NCBI RefSeq assembly: GCF_022835695.1
Contig: NZ_BQUV01000008.1
Span: 124,001 to 188,000, forward strand
Origin: Bradyrhizobium sp. Ce-3
GTDB taxonomy: Bacteria > Pseudomonadota > Alphaproteobacteria > Rhizobiales > Xanthobacteraceae
Length of the DNA stretch: 64,000 bases
Reading direction: 5' to 3'
The notes beneath the pieces are model-generated. The model worked only from the letters and a program-made list of their open reading frames with translations. It did no database searches and was not told the origin of the DNA. A program made the translations under genes and the position numbers. Shown here one piece after another: positions 10,258 through 19,409 of this stretch. Within the stretch, counting starts at the first letter, position 1. Every line of letters begins with the position of its first letter.

Positions 10258-11253
10258 TCAGTCCTTGGCTGACGAGGACCGGGTCCGGTTGAACAACAGA
10301 TAGAGCGCGTGCGGATTGGTCGTCAGATAGCGCCAGAACAGCCGGCGCGGCTCGAGCCAAACCCGCCAGGCCCATTCGAGGCCGACGATCTGCATCCATC
10401 GCGGCGCGCGCGGCCGCGAGCCGGACAGGAAGTTGAACAATCCGCCCGAGGTCTTGATGACGCCGACATTGCCAAGCCGCGGCATGAATTCGTCGACGAA
10501 GGCCTGCTCATAGGGCACGCCGAGCGCGACCCAGAGGAAGTCCGGCGCCAGCGCGTTGATCTCGTCCACCTTGGCCCGCAGCGCGTCGCCACGCAAATAG
10601 CCGTGCGAATGGCCGACGACCTTGAGCGCCGGATAGGCCCGGCGGACATTGGCGATGGCCGCCTTGTTCTCGGCCTCGTTGGCACCGAACAGATAGAAGG
10701 TCAGCCCAAGCTCTTCCGCCTTGCGCGCGACATCGTGGAACAGATCCGTGGTCGCGACGCGCTCGGGAAGCGGATTCGGCGACCGGAGCCTGGACACCAT
10801 GACCAGCGGTTGCCCGTCGGCATTGATAAGGTCCGCGGCGCGGAACAGCCGATCGGTCATCGGCTCGGTCGAGCAGCGCGACAGCACCTCGCCGTTGGCG
10901 GAGGTCAGATAGAGCGGACGATTGACGCGCCGGTTCGGATGCACCGCCTCGATCATGAAGTCGGCGGTCTGCTCGCGATCAAGCACGGCGAGCCGCAGCC
11001 CACCGATGGTGGCCCGGGGAACGCTGGCGGTCGCAGCCCTGCCGACAGGATTGATGCGCCGCTCCGCTACGCCGTTCGGCATCGATGATCCGGTCGGCGC
11101 CTGCGCCGAGGACACCGGCTCGCCGCCCGAGCTGTTACAAATCCGGACAGGCGGAGCAGCCATGTCCGAATTGAGACGCCGGGGCGATTCGCGATCACCC
11201 TGCGGCGGCAGAATTGCATGGGAAACAAGGGCTTTTTGGCTGTGAGTCGGCAT
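10258..11253 (-). CDS. WecG/TagA/CpsF family glycosyltransferase
   Basis: A 331-aa GT26-type transferase that adds a sugar (ManNAc or similar in the family) to a lipid-linked acceptor. Family blocks are LTSANGEVLSR, INADGQPLVM, FYLFGANEAENKAAI and FLWVALGVPYEQAFVDEF, ending in GLEWAWRVWLEPRRLFWRYL. I place the start at 11253 (MPTHSQ) rather than 11292 because GGAG lies upstream. The first 80 residues are low-complexity and outside the domain, so a later start is also possible. It is likely an early step of repeat-unit assembly. Confidence 0.88.
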   Translation of the reverse strand: MPTHSQKALVSHAILPPQGDRESPRRLNSDMAAPPVRICNSSGGEPVSSAQAPTGSSMPNGVAERRINPVGRAATASVPRATIGGLRLAVLDREQTADFMIEAVHPNRRVNRPLYLTSANGEVLSRCSTEPMTDRLFRAADLINADGQPLVMVSRLRSPNPLPERVATTDLFHDVARKAEELGLTFYLFGANEAENKAAIANVRRAYPALKVVGHSHGYLRGDALRAKVDEINALAPDFLWVALGVPYEQAFVDEFMPRLGNVGVIKTSGGLFNFLSGSRPRAPRWMQIVGLEWAWRVWLEPRRLFWRYLTTNPHALYLLFNRTRSSSAKD

Positions 11254-11569
11254 TTCGACAGGGCTCCAGTACTTGCATGCCCTTAATTGCAATATCCGGT
11301 CCAGACCATGTGCGATCGCTCGTCGCAGCCTCGATTGGTTCAGGCCGTCAACAGATCGTTAACGATACCGGGCGGGCGTGACGCCCCGACAGCAGGCAAT
11401 GCCGCATTTCGGCGGCGACGACGCTCGAGCAGCAACACTATGCAAAGGTCGATGCATTACATTAATACAAATCCTATTCTACCGGTGCCCGCGGTCATCA
11501 GCCTTTGCTATAAGGGTATAGCGTCGGCGCGATCGGCGCTTTGAAAACCCGTTTTGTTTTTGGTTTCAC
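11254..11569. promoter_or_regulatory. Divergent intergenic region, transferase / acyltransferase
   Basis: About 316 bp between two divergent starts. It contains GTTAAC at 11358-11363 and an AT-richer segment (11450-11520) with TATAAG-like sequences that could be promoters for the plus-strand gene. No gene is supported here. Confidence 0.5.
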
Positions 11570-12700
11570 ATGAATAAGAATGATGACGCGTTCGATGTCA
11601 GCATCGACGACGCATTCGACTTCCTGTCAGAAGAATACGCGGCACTGTTTGAAGGCTCGGACGCGGCCGCCTTCCAACATCCGCTGTGGCTGGACGGCCT
11701 CTATGGCAAACTCGCTCCCGCCGCGTCGGCCAAGCCGCTGATCGTCGTCGTCCGTCATCGCGCAAGCAAGGCGCTTGCGGCCGTGCTGCCGATGCTGCGG
11801 GTGCGGCGCGGGCCAATGCGCACGATCGAATTCGCCGACCTTCGCGTGTCCGACTATTTGTCGCCGGTGTGCAGCACCGCCGTCTTCGCCGACTTGCTGC
11901 AGGACCAGCAGGCCTGCACTAAGCTTCGACAGCTGGTGCGTCCATTCGACCTGCTGCGCATACCCAAGCTGCTCGATGCCAGGATGCCGATCGAGAATTT
12001 GCTCGGCGCACCGCACCGCAGCCTGATGGATACCAATGCCTATGCGACGGTTCTGATGACGCCGTTCGAGCAATGGCAGCTCAACGCGCTGGGAAAGTCC
12101 TATCAAAAGGAGCTGGCCAAGAAGTGGCGCCAGATCCACAAGAAGGGCGCGCTCACCTTCTCATGCTGCGACGACAGCGCCTCGATCGGCGAGGCCATGG
12201 ACACGATGAGGAAGTTTCGCGGTCCGCGGTTTCACGCACAAGGTGACGGCGACCTGCTGCAGCGTCCCGAGTATTTCGATTTCTACTCGGATGTCGCGCT
12301 TCGCGGCCTCGGCTCGTTTGCCCGACTCTATGCCATGAAGATGGACGGCAACGTCATCGCCACGGCACTTGGGCTGGCCCACCGCGGCAGCCTGCTCGTG
12401 ATCATGACGGCGTTCGACATCGAGGGCTACAAGAGCCAGTCGATCGGTGCGCTGATGTTCGAACGGGTCGCGAAGGACTGCATCGAGCGCGGCGATCGGG
12501 TGCTCGATTTCACCATCGGTGACGAACCCTACAAGATGCAGTTCGGCGGCCAGCCCACGCCGATGTCGGCCGTGACGCAGGCCGGCAGCGCAGCCGGCTC
12601 GCTTGCATTGTTTGCCCTGAAGCAGGCGCCCTGGATCAAGCAGGCAGCCAAGCGGGTCACCGACTTCAGGCCGATCCGGACCTCGACCGGCACGCGGTAA
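11570..12700 (+). CDS. FemAB/CelD-like GNAT acyltransferase
   Basis: A 376-aa soluble protein of the CelD/BcsL (GNAT domain 6) type found in exopolysaccharide clusters. The central block LGKSYQKELAKKWRQIHKKG and the C-terminal acetyltransferase fold (ALGLAHRGSLLVIMTAFDIEGYKSQ, then DFTIGDEPYKMQFGG) are diagnostic. It likely acylates a sugar of the polymer. No clear Shine-Dalgarno site precedes the ATG at 11570. It is divergent from the WecG-type gene and convergent with the FAD oxidoreductase. Confidence 0.82.
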   Translation: MNKNDDAFDVSIDDAFDFLSEEYAALFEGSDAAAFQHPLWLDGLYGKLAPAASAKPLIVVVRHRASKALAAVLPMLRVRRGPMRTIEFADLRVSDYLSPVCSTAVFADLLQDQQACTKLRQLVRPFDLLRIPKLLDARMPIENLLGAPHRSLMDTNAYATVLMTPFEQWQLNALGKSYQKELAKKWRQIHKKGALTFSCCDDSASIGEAMDTMRKFRGPRFHAQGDGDLLQRPEYFDFYSDVALRGLGSFARLYAMKMDGNVIATALGLAHRGSLLVIMTAFDIEGYKSQSIGALMFERVAKDCIERGDRVLDFTIGDEPYKMQFGGQPTPMSAVTQAGSAAGSLALFALKQAPWIKQAAKRVTDFRPIRTSTGTR

Positions 12701-12725
12701 GGCGCGTAGAAAGCCTTACCGCCAT

Positions 12726-13949
12726 CTACCGGAGCGCGCTGCGGATGCGCATCACCCATCCCGGATGGATCCGGTCCACCTGATGCGTGATCGTGCGGCG
12801 CAGGAAGTGCAGCTTCCGCTGCGTGGTCCAGCGCACATCGGTCTTGGAGGTCAAAGCCTCCCGGTAGCGCGCCAGTTGCAGCGAGTGGCGGTCGGAGGCG
12901 AGCTTGTCGGGATCGGCATAGAATTGCGTGATCTTCTCTATGCCCATGCCGTCGGTCTCGAGCCAGCGCGGCACGTATTCGGTGCAAAGACGCTCGATAT
13001 CCACCAGCAGACGGCTCACGCCGGTTCCCGCCGCGGGACAGTTGGTCTGAAACGCATCGCCGATCAGCACGACGCCCGGCTGCAAATGCCCCTCGGTGAC
13101 GGACAGGTCCATGACCCAGTTCTGCACCTGGCCGACGATCTGGAAGTCGCCAAGATGGCGCTCCAATCCCGGCATCAGGCGCAGCAGCGTCCGTCGGGTG
13201 TCGCGGCGCAGCTCGCGCATGATCGGATCGGCCGGATCGCGGAACATGAACAGGTTCGCCCGCATGCCGCCCGACATCGGAAACAGGCTGAGATAGTCGA
13301 CGCCGTCGGCAGCCTCCTTGCCGTAGCAGGTCAGCGCATCGAAGCCGAACGGCGTGTTATCCGGCCGCGCGATCGTGAAGCCGAACGTCACCGAGTGGCG
13401 CGCGGCAATCATCTGCCGGCGCATGCCGAGATGGTAACCGAGCGCGCTCACCATGCCGGTCGCCAGAATGACCAGGCGCGAGACGACGCGCTTCCCGGAG
13501 GCCAGCGTCAGCTGCTGACGATCCTCGCTGCAGCTGACATTGGTCACCTGGTCGAGCAGGAAGGTCGACGATTCGGGAGTCAGGCCGCGGGCCATGTTGA
13601 CGAGGTTGGCATAGGAAATACCGTAGGAACGGCCGACACCGATATCGACCAGTTTGCCGCCCCTGATGTTGAGCACCCGGTCGTATGACGAGGCGGCGGC
13701 CTCGACGTCGTCGATGAAGCCCAGGCGGCGCAAGATATCGATCTGCCGCCCCGCGATCTTCTCGACGCGGAATTCGTCCGGTGGAACCGAGCGCTTGTCG
13801 ATCAGGACGACCCGGTACCCGGCCCGGGACAGGACGGCTCTTGCAAGCGAGCCTGCCAGGCCGGCGCCGACAATGGCGACGTCCGCTTCGATGATCTCGG
13901 CCTCGCAGGCTGCGATCGGCTGGGTGGTGGTTCGTTCGGCAATCATCAT
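12726..13949 (-). CDS. FAD-dependent oxidoreductase (PHBH/geranylgeranyl reductase-like)
   Basis: A 407-aa flavoprotein. The Rossmann motif VAIVGAGLAGSLARAVLS with acidic VVLIDK binds FAD, and VVLIGDAFQTNCPAAGTG is the second FAD contact (GD motif) of the group A monooxygenase fold. The start at 13949 has GGAG 6 nt upstream; the longer frame has no ribosome site. The substrate is unknown. Placed inside the polysaccharide cluster, it may modify a sugar, lipid carrier or side group, which is unusual for this enzyme class. Confidence 0.8.
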   Translation of the reverse strand: MMIAERTTTQPIAACEAEIIEADVAIVGAGLAGSLARAVLSRAGYRVVLIDKRSVPPDEFRVEKIAGRQIDILRRLGFIDDVEAAASSYDRVLNIRGGKLVDIGVGRSYGISYANLVNMARGLTPESSTFLLDQVTNVSCSEDRQQLTLASGKRVVSRLVILATGMVSALGYHLGMRRQMIAARHSVTFGFTIARPDNTPFGFDALTCYGKEAADGVDYLSLFPMSGGMRANLFMFRDPADPIMRELRRDTRRTLLRLMPGLERHLGDFQIVGQVQNWVMDLSVTEGHLQPGVVLIGDAFQTNCPAAGTGVSRLLVDIERLCTEYVPRWLETDGMGIEKITQFYADPDKLASDRHSLQLARYREALTSKTDVRWTTQRKLHFLRRTITHQVDRIHPGWVMRIRSALR

Positions 13950-14448
13950 GTCCGCTCCGAAGACGGCTAATAGCCGCAGAACTGCAATTTCCTTGCCTGC
14001 CCTGCTCGACTTGCCGAGCGAACGCGACACGTTCCATCGTTGAGGTTAACGGGAGCATCCAAACCGCGCCGGGCGGGCTCTCGGCACGTCGCTTGCAGCA
14101 GGAATGTCCATGAAATCGATGTTTTGGAGCCTCCGCAGCAGAATGGCGGACAACGGCCCGGCCGTGGAGCCTCGACGGATGCCCCTGACGCACAAATCTG
14201 GCCTCGGCCGACGCGATCCATGCCATTGGACCGGGCGCCGGAACGCAATCCAACCTGCGCCGTATGGAGACAGCGCGGACGTCGGCGTTCCAGAATGGAG
14301 CAGCAGCCCGACCGACGGCCAGCTTCGCGGCCGCGCGGAACCCTGGTGGCCTGCCGGTGGGAACGGAATTTTAGCAAGAGAACATTAACACTCGTGACCG
14401 CACCGGTTGCTAGGGTCAACAGCCTGACTGGATATTGAGACGTCTCTG
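13950..14448. other. Long intergenic region, no supported gene
   Basis: About 500 bp between the divergent FAD oxidoreductase and flippase genes. GTTAAC occurs at 14045-14050. Open frames here have no ribosome site and no protein-like composition. It probably holds both promoters and untranslated leaders. Nothing else was recognised. Confidence 0.5.
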
Positions 14449-15792
14449 GTGATTGCCTCTGTTCTTCAATTGCTACGGCGCGATGTCACGCGCGGCGTTG
14501 CCGGGACCATCCTCCTCAAGGTTGGCAGCGGCGGGCTTGCGTTTGCGCTGTTCTCGCTTGCCGCGCGCGCGATGACGCCCGACGCGTTCGGAGACTTTGC
14601 GACCTTGCTCTCGGTCGCCCAGATCGCCTCGGTCGTGGGCCTGGCCGGCCAGGAGTTGCTGCTGGTCCGCTTCCTCAACGAGTACGAGGTGCGCGGTCAG
14701 GCCGAGTTCACCAAGGGCGTGCTGCTGTCGAGCCTGAAGAACGCCGCGATCGGAATGCTGATCTCGATCGCCGCGATCGCGGCGGTCGCAACCATTCGCG
14801 GCGAGTGGTGGCTCCTGATCCTCTCGGTCTCGGCGTTCACCGCCGTCAATGCCGGCCTGATGCTCGGCAGCCAGATCGCACGGTCCCTGGTCAGCATCCT
14901 GATGGGCGAAGGCAATCGGGAGTTCTTCTGGCGGGTTGCCGTAGTCCTGGTCCTGATCGCGGTGCTGTTCGGTCACCGCCAGCTCACGCCTGCGGAACTG
15001 TTCACCGCGATGACGGTCGCAATGGCGCTGGGGCTGGTCGTGCAGATCGTGTCGATCGTGCGCGTGCTGCCGAATCTGCGCGCGGTCACGGCGCGGTTCG
15101 AGACGTCACGCTGGAACCGGAGCGCGTTCCGGTTCTGGCTCGCCTCCATTCTCGAAGCGGCAAACCAGTATTTCGACGTCATCCTGGTCTACTGGATGCT
15201 GGATCCGGCCACCGCCGGTGTCTATTTCGCAGCCTCGCGGCTGGCCAACATCTTCGCCATGCTCTCGGCCGCACTCTACACGTTCGGCGCGCGCCGGCTT
15301 CCATCACTGTATTTCAGCAAGAACCACCACGAGCTCGAGCATACGCTGAAGCTGATGGCTGAGGTGACCGCACTCTGCGTGTTCAGCGGCCTCGTCATCG
15401 TCTGGGTTGGCGCGCCCTATTTGCTCGGCCTGTTCGGGCCGCACTTCGCCGCGCAGCAGTGGGTGTTGATCGTGCTTGCGATCGGAACGGCTTTCCAGGC
15501 GGCAGGCGGGCCGTCGGCCGCGGTGTTGCAGCTCACCGGCCACGAGCGCGAGTATGTTCCGGTGGTCGCCGCCAACGTGGCGTTGCGGCTGGTCGGATTT
15601 GTCGTGCTGATCCCCTGGCTCGGCGTGCTCGGCGCCGCGATCGCGGCAACGGTTTCACTGGTGCTCGCCACCATCGCGCTCAATGTGCTGTGCCGCCGGC
15701 GGACCGGTGTCGATCCGTCCGTTCTGGTGCTGTCGCATCTGGCGTCGAAGGACCGCGCCTACGCGGTCCGCGTTGCGGACAGCAAGGACTAA
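14449..15792 (+). CDS. Polysaccharide flippase (Wzx-like, MOP superfamily)
   Basis: A 447-aa membrane protein with about 12 hydrophobic segments and the N-terminal pattern GTILLKVGSGGLAFALFSLAARAMTPDAFGDFA, typical of the oligosaccharide flippase family. It would move lipid-linked repeat units across the inner membrane to the Wzy-type protein encoded at 8901. The start is GTG at 14449; no strong ribosome site is seen. Confidence 0.87.
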   Translation: MIASVLQLLRRDVTRGVAGTILLKVGSGGLAFALFSLAARAMTPDAFGDFATLLSVAQIASVVGLAGQELLLVRFLNEYEVRGQAEFTKGVLLSSLKNAAIGMLISIAAIAAVATIRGEWWLLILSVSAFTAVNAGLMLGSQIARSLVSILMGEGNREFFWRVAVVLVLIAVLFGHRQLTPAELFTAMTVAMALGLVVQIVSIVRVLPNLRAVTARFETSRWNRSAFRFWLASILEAANQYFDVILVYWMLDPATAGVYFAASRLANIFAMLSAALYTFGARRLPSLYFSKNHHELEHTLKLMAEVTALCVFSGLVIVWVGAPYLLGLFGPHFAAQQWVLIVLAIGTAFQAAGGPSAAVLQLTGHEREYVPVVAANVALRLVGFVVLIPWLGVLGAAIAATVSLVLATIALNVLCRRRTGVDPSVLVLSHLASKDRAYAVRVADSKD

Positions 15793-15819
15793 ACATCCCG
15801 CAGCCCGGCCAAACCGCCG

Positions 15820-17925
15820 TCAGCTTGCCAAGCCCAGGGCTTCGCCCTGAGGACCGCGAACGGCGGCCGTGACCGTCACGCGATTGACGACCAGCGCGGT
15901 CGGGACCGAACCAAACCTGGATAGTTCGGCTCGCGCCTTGCCCAGCGCAGCCGAGTTGGCGGCGCCCTCGCGGACCACCAGGATCACCAGATCGGCATGG
16001 GCAGCCAGCGCCACCGCAGCCGGCTGCATGTCAAGTGACGACGCGTCGACGATGATCAGGCCGAAATCGGCGCGAATATCGTCCGGCGGATAGGGCGGCG
16101 CCTTGCTGCTGGCGCCCAGCAGTTCGACGACGGACGGCAGGTCGGCCTTGATGATCCCCGAGCCTTGCAGCGGCGCAGCCTCGGCGCGCCTGGATTCCAT
16201 CTCGATCAGGACGCTGAGCATCCCGTTCTTCACTGCGGACCGGTTCAGCGACCGGGCAACGGTGCTGCCGCCCGCACCGGCCTCGGCCGACAGCAGCAAC
16301 GCCACCTTGCCGTGGTCTCCCGGAAGCTGCTCGATGTTCTCGATCAGCAGCTGAAGATGCGGGCTGAGATCGGGCTCGGCCGTCGGCGAAATCGGCGTCT
16401 GCCAGACGCTCCTGACGGCATCCGGCGACACCATGTTGGGAATCCGGGCCAGCACCGGCAATCCCGGCGGCAACGCTGGTTGCGGCGCGGCCGGGGCAAG
16501 TGCCGGCGCCTCGGCACGACGAAGCGGCGGAATGCTTTTGAGCGGGAGCTGTTTCAGATTGAGACCGGGAACGGCGACGATCGCCGTCGACGTCAGCAGC
16601 GAGACGATCGCCAGCGCCACCAGCAACAGCGGAAGCGGCGGCAGCGTCGAGCGCACCGGCGGCGTCGCCGGAGAAGCGACCTTGGTCTGCGAGCTCTGCA
16701 GCAGCCGCTGCTCGTCGGTCGTCTTGTAGCGCGACAGGAACTGCTCGTAGATATTCTTGTTGGCGTCGGCGTCGCGCTGCAATTCCTGCAGCTTCACCAG
16801 CGCCTGGCCGTCGACCAGGATCTGCTGTTCGGCCGCCTTCAACTGATCTTCGATGGCCTTTTGCTGGTCGCGCTGCGCCTCGTATTCCGACTTCGCGGTG
16901 TCGATATTCTTCTTCCGCTCGATCTCGATCTGCCTGTTGAGGTCGCTGAGCTGGCCGAGCGACATCACGAGGTCGGGATGGCGGTCGCCGAGCACCGCGC
17001 GCTTCTGCGCGATCTGATCATTGAGCGCGGAGCGCTGGGCACGCAGCACGCTCAGCAGGTCCTGCTTGACCGGCCCATCGACATTCGCCTTGAGGTCGCG
17101 CTGCGACTGCTCGTAGCGCGCCTTGGCTTCTTCGGTGCGCGCCCGTGCGGCGGCGACCTGTTGCGTCAGGTCGGTGACGCGCAATTGCTGCGTGGTCGAT
17201 TCCTTGCCGGCGTTGACGATACGGTGCTCGAGCTTGAACTTGGCAACGGCATCCTCCGACGACCGCAGCCGGTCGTTCAGCGTCTTGAGCCGGCTCTTCA
17301 ACCAGTCGGCGGCCTCGTCGGTAGCCAGGCTACGCGTTCCGCGCTGGCCGGCGACGAACGCCTCGGCCACCGCATTGGCGTAATACGCCGCGCGCTGCGG
17401 GTCGTTGGACGTGAACTTGATGGCGATAACATAGGTTAATCCGCGCCTCGATATATCGAGCCGGTTGCGAAACCGGTCGAGCAGGCGCGTGGCGTCGGTC
17501 CTGCCGCCTGCGATATCGCTGTCCTCGGCGATCTTGAGCTGGTCGATCAATGGCCCGAGAAATCCATCTGACTTGGCGATCTCGACATAGCTCTGCAGGG
17601 CTGCGGCATCTTGCCCGATCCCCGGCAACACGTCCTGATCGGCGGTCACCCGCTGCTCGCGCGGGTCGACGACGACGAGCGCAGTCGCGGCATAGCGCGC
17701 CGGGATCAACATCAGCAGGATGATACCGACCGCGAAGATGACCGCGGCGAGCATCAGGATGCGTTGACCCTTCTCGCGAAAAAACGCCACCACACCCGCG
17801 ATGCTAAGCACGCCCTTGGTGGTTTCCGCGGAAGATTGGCCGGTCGGCGCGCCGGCAGTTTCCCACGACGCTGCGGGTTCCGTGGCTTCGGAACGTCTCG
17901 GGCCGGCACGGCTACCGAACTTCAT
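15820..17925 (-). CDS. ExoP/Wzc-like chain-length protein with degenerate kinase domain
   Basis: A 701-aa inner-membrane co-polymerase. The order is membrane segment (ILMLAAVIFAVGIILLMLI), periplasmic Wzz domain (ATALVVVDPREQ onward), long coiled coil (QQLRVTDLTQQVAAARARTEE and following), second membrane segment (LLLVALAIVSLLTSTAIVA), then a cytosolic BY-kinase-like domain. In that domain the P-loop region reads LSAEAGAGGSTVARSL and lacks the lysine of GKS/T. The Walker A' aspartate region reads LIEMES. No C-terminal tyrosine cluster is visible. It probably controls chain length without kinase activity. The start at 17925 (MKFGSRAG) is chosen because upstream residues are not protein-like. 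Confidence 0.85.
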   Translation of the reverse strand: MKFGSRAGPRRSEATEPAASWETAGAPTGQSSAETTKGVLSIAGVVAFFREKGQRILMLAAVIFAVGIILLMLIPARYAATALVVVDPREQRVTADQDVLPGIGQDAAALQSYVEIAKSDGFLGPLIDQLKIAEDSDIAGGRTDATRLLDRFRNRLDISRRGLTYVIAIKFTSNDPQRAAYYANAVAEAFVAGQRGTRSLATDEAADWLKSRLKTLNDRLRSSEDAVAKFKLEHRIVNAGKESTTQQLRVTDLTQQVAAARARTEEAKARYEQSQRDLKANVDGPVKQDLLSVLRAQRSALNDQIAQKRAVLGDRHPDLVMSLGQLSDLNRQIEIERKKNIDTAKSEYEAQRDQQKAIEDQLKAAEQQILVDGQALVKLQELQRDADANKNIYEQFLSRYKTTDEQRLLQSSQTKVASPATPPVRSTLPPLPLLLVALAIVSLLTSTAIVAVPGLNLKQLPLKSIPPLRRAEAPALAPAAPQPALPPGLPVLARIPNMVSPDAVRSVWQTPISPTAEPDLSPHLQLLIENIEQLPGDHGKVALLLSAEAGAGGSTVARSLNRSAVKNGMLSVLIEMESRRAEAAPLQGSGIIKADLPSVVELLGASSKAPPYPPDDIRADFGLIIVDASSLDMQPAAVALAAHADLVILVVREGAANSAALGKARAELSRFGSVPTALVVNRVTVTAAVRGPQGEALGLAS

Positions 17926-18092
17926 GGGTGCTAACTCGAATTCAACTGACAGTACTGCTCCAACGTAAATATCTATGGTTAATCCGCGGTTACCCCCGCT
18001 TGAGGCGGCCGTAACCAATTAGTTAACGAGCCGGCTGTACCCTATGTGTGAGACAATGGCTCTCGATTGCTGGCAATGTCTGATCGCACTAA

Positions 18093-19394
18093 ATGAGCAG
18101 TAACCTCACCACGCGCTACCCGGTGCACGAGCGCGCTTCGCGTGATAAGTACGCGCGCAAAAATGAGGGAGAGCAAACCACTCCCTCGACGGGTGAGGAA
18201 TCCGTGCTCCATTACACGCCAAGCACAGAATTGCGCGAGGCATCGACCGCGTCAGGCGATCGACCGAACGAGAGCCAGCCGAAGCTGCGCGTCGTCCTGG
18301 TGCAGACCCAGGCCGAGAACGCCGGCGCACAGGAGATTTCGCGGCTGCTCGGTGCCGGCCTCACCGCGCGCGGCTATGACGTCAGCAACCTGTTCTTCTT
18401 CCGCAAATCGGATTCCTTCGACGAGCCGCCCAATACGTTCTATTGCGCGCCGAGCCGCCCGGGAAATCCGGCGGCGCTGCTGCGGATGCTGTGGATGCTC
18501 GCCGGCCATCTCAGGGCCATCAGGCCCGACGTCGTCCTGACCTTCCAGCATTTCGGCAACGTGATCGGCGGCGGCGTGTCGCGCGTTGTCAGCCGCGCCC
18601 CCGTCATCGCCAACCAGGTGTCCTCGGCGCTGTCGATGAGCATGCCGGTGCGTGCCGCCGACATCATCATGGGCTCCACCGGGTTCTTCCGGTGCATCAC
18701 GCTGAACTCGCGGGACATGGAGCGCGAATATGCGCGCTACCCGGCGCCCTATCGGTCGCGCATGAAGCACGTGCCGCATGGCTTCGACGACAAGTCGCAC
18801 AGCCTGCCGAAGGACGTCGCACGGCAGCAGTTCAAGCTGCCGCCGGATCGCACTCTGCTCGGCTGCGCGGCACGGCTGCACCCGCACAAGCGGCTCGATG
18901 CGGCGATTCGCCTGCTGGCCGCCGACCCATCCTGGCACCTTGCCCTCGCCGGCCAGGGCGCGGATGAAGGGCGACTGCGCGCCCTGGCGAATGAGCTTGA
19001 TGTCTCCGACCGGCTGCACTTCATCGGCGAGATTCCGCCGCGCCGGATGGCCGATTTCCTGGCCTGCCTCGACGTTTTCGTCTTCCCGACGCAGGCCGAG
19101 ACGTTCGGCCTCGCCGCGGTCGAAGCCGCGAGCGCCGGCATTCCCTGCGTCGTCAATGATCTGCCCGTGCTGCGCGAGGTGCTGTCCTACCAGGGGCAGC
19201 CGGCGGCGGTGTTCGTCGACGCTGCGAATGAGGCGGAGTTTTCGGCCGCCGTGTCGAAGGTCCTGAGCGATCGTGTGTTGAGCGAGCAGCTGCGGCAAAG
19301 CGCCGTGGGTCTGAAGTCGCGTTATTCGTTGGATGCCATGATAGAGGAATACGTCCGCATTCTCGGCGACGCTGTGGGGGCGGACGCGCACTAG
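18093..19394 (+). CDS. GT4 family glycosyltransferase
   Basis: A 433-aa GT-B fold transferase. The N-terminal half has LRVVLVQTQAENAGAQEISRLLGAGL. The C-terminal half has GCAARLHPHKRLDAAIRLL and FVFPTQAETFGLAAVEAASAG, the donor-binding E-x7-E motif of retaining GT4 enzymes. It transfers a sugar from a nucleotide donor during repeat-unit assembly in the cytosol. The first 60 residues are outside the domain, so the exact start is uncertain. The next gene begins 15 nt downstream, so the two form an operon. Confidence 0.88.
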   Translation: MSSNLTTRYPVHERASRDKYARKNEGEQTTPSTGEESVLHYTPSTELREASTASGDRPNESQPKLRVVLVQTQAENAGAQEISRLLGAGLTARGYDVSNLFFFRKSDSFDEPPNTFYCAPSRPGNPAALLRMLWMLAGHLRAIRPDVVLTFQHFGNVIGGGVSRVVSRAPVIANQVSSALSMSMPVRAADIIMGSTGFFRCITLNSRDMEREYARYPAPYRSRMKHVPHGFDDKSHSLPKDVARQQFKLPPDRTLLGCAARLHPHKRLDAAIRLLAADPSWHLALAGQGADEGRLRALANELDVSDRLHFIGEIPPRRMADFLACLDVFVFPTQAETFGLAAVEAASAGIPCVVNDLPVLREVLSYQGQPAAVFVDAANEAEFSAAVSKVLSDRVLSEQLRQSAVGLKSRYSLDAMIEEYVRILGDAVGADAH

Positions 19395-19409
19395 GAAGTT
19401 GGGCTGGCC

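Noticed and set aside
14040-14438. 132-aa frame upstream of the flippase
   Set aside because: Composition is typical of a GC-rich non-coding frame and no domain is recognisable.
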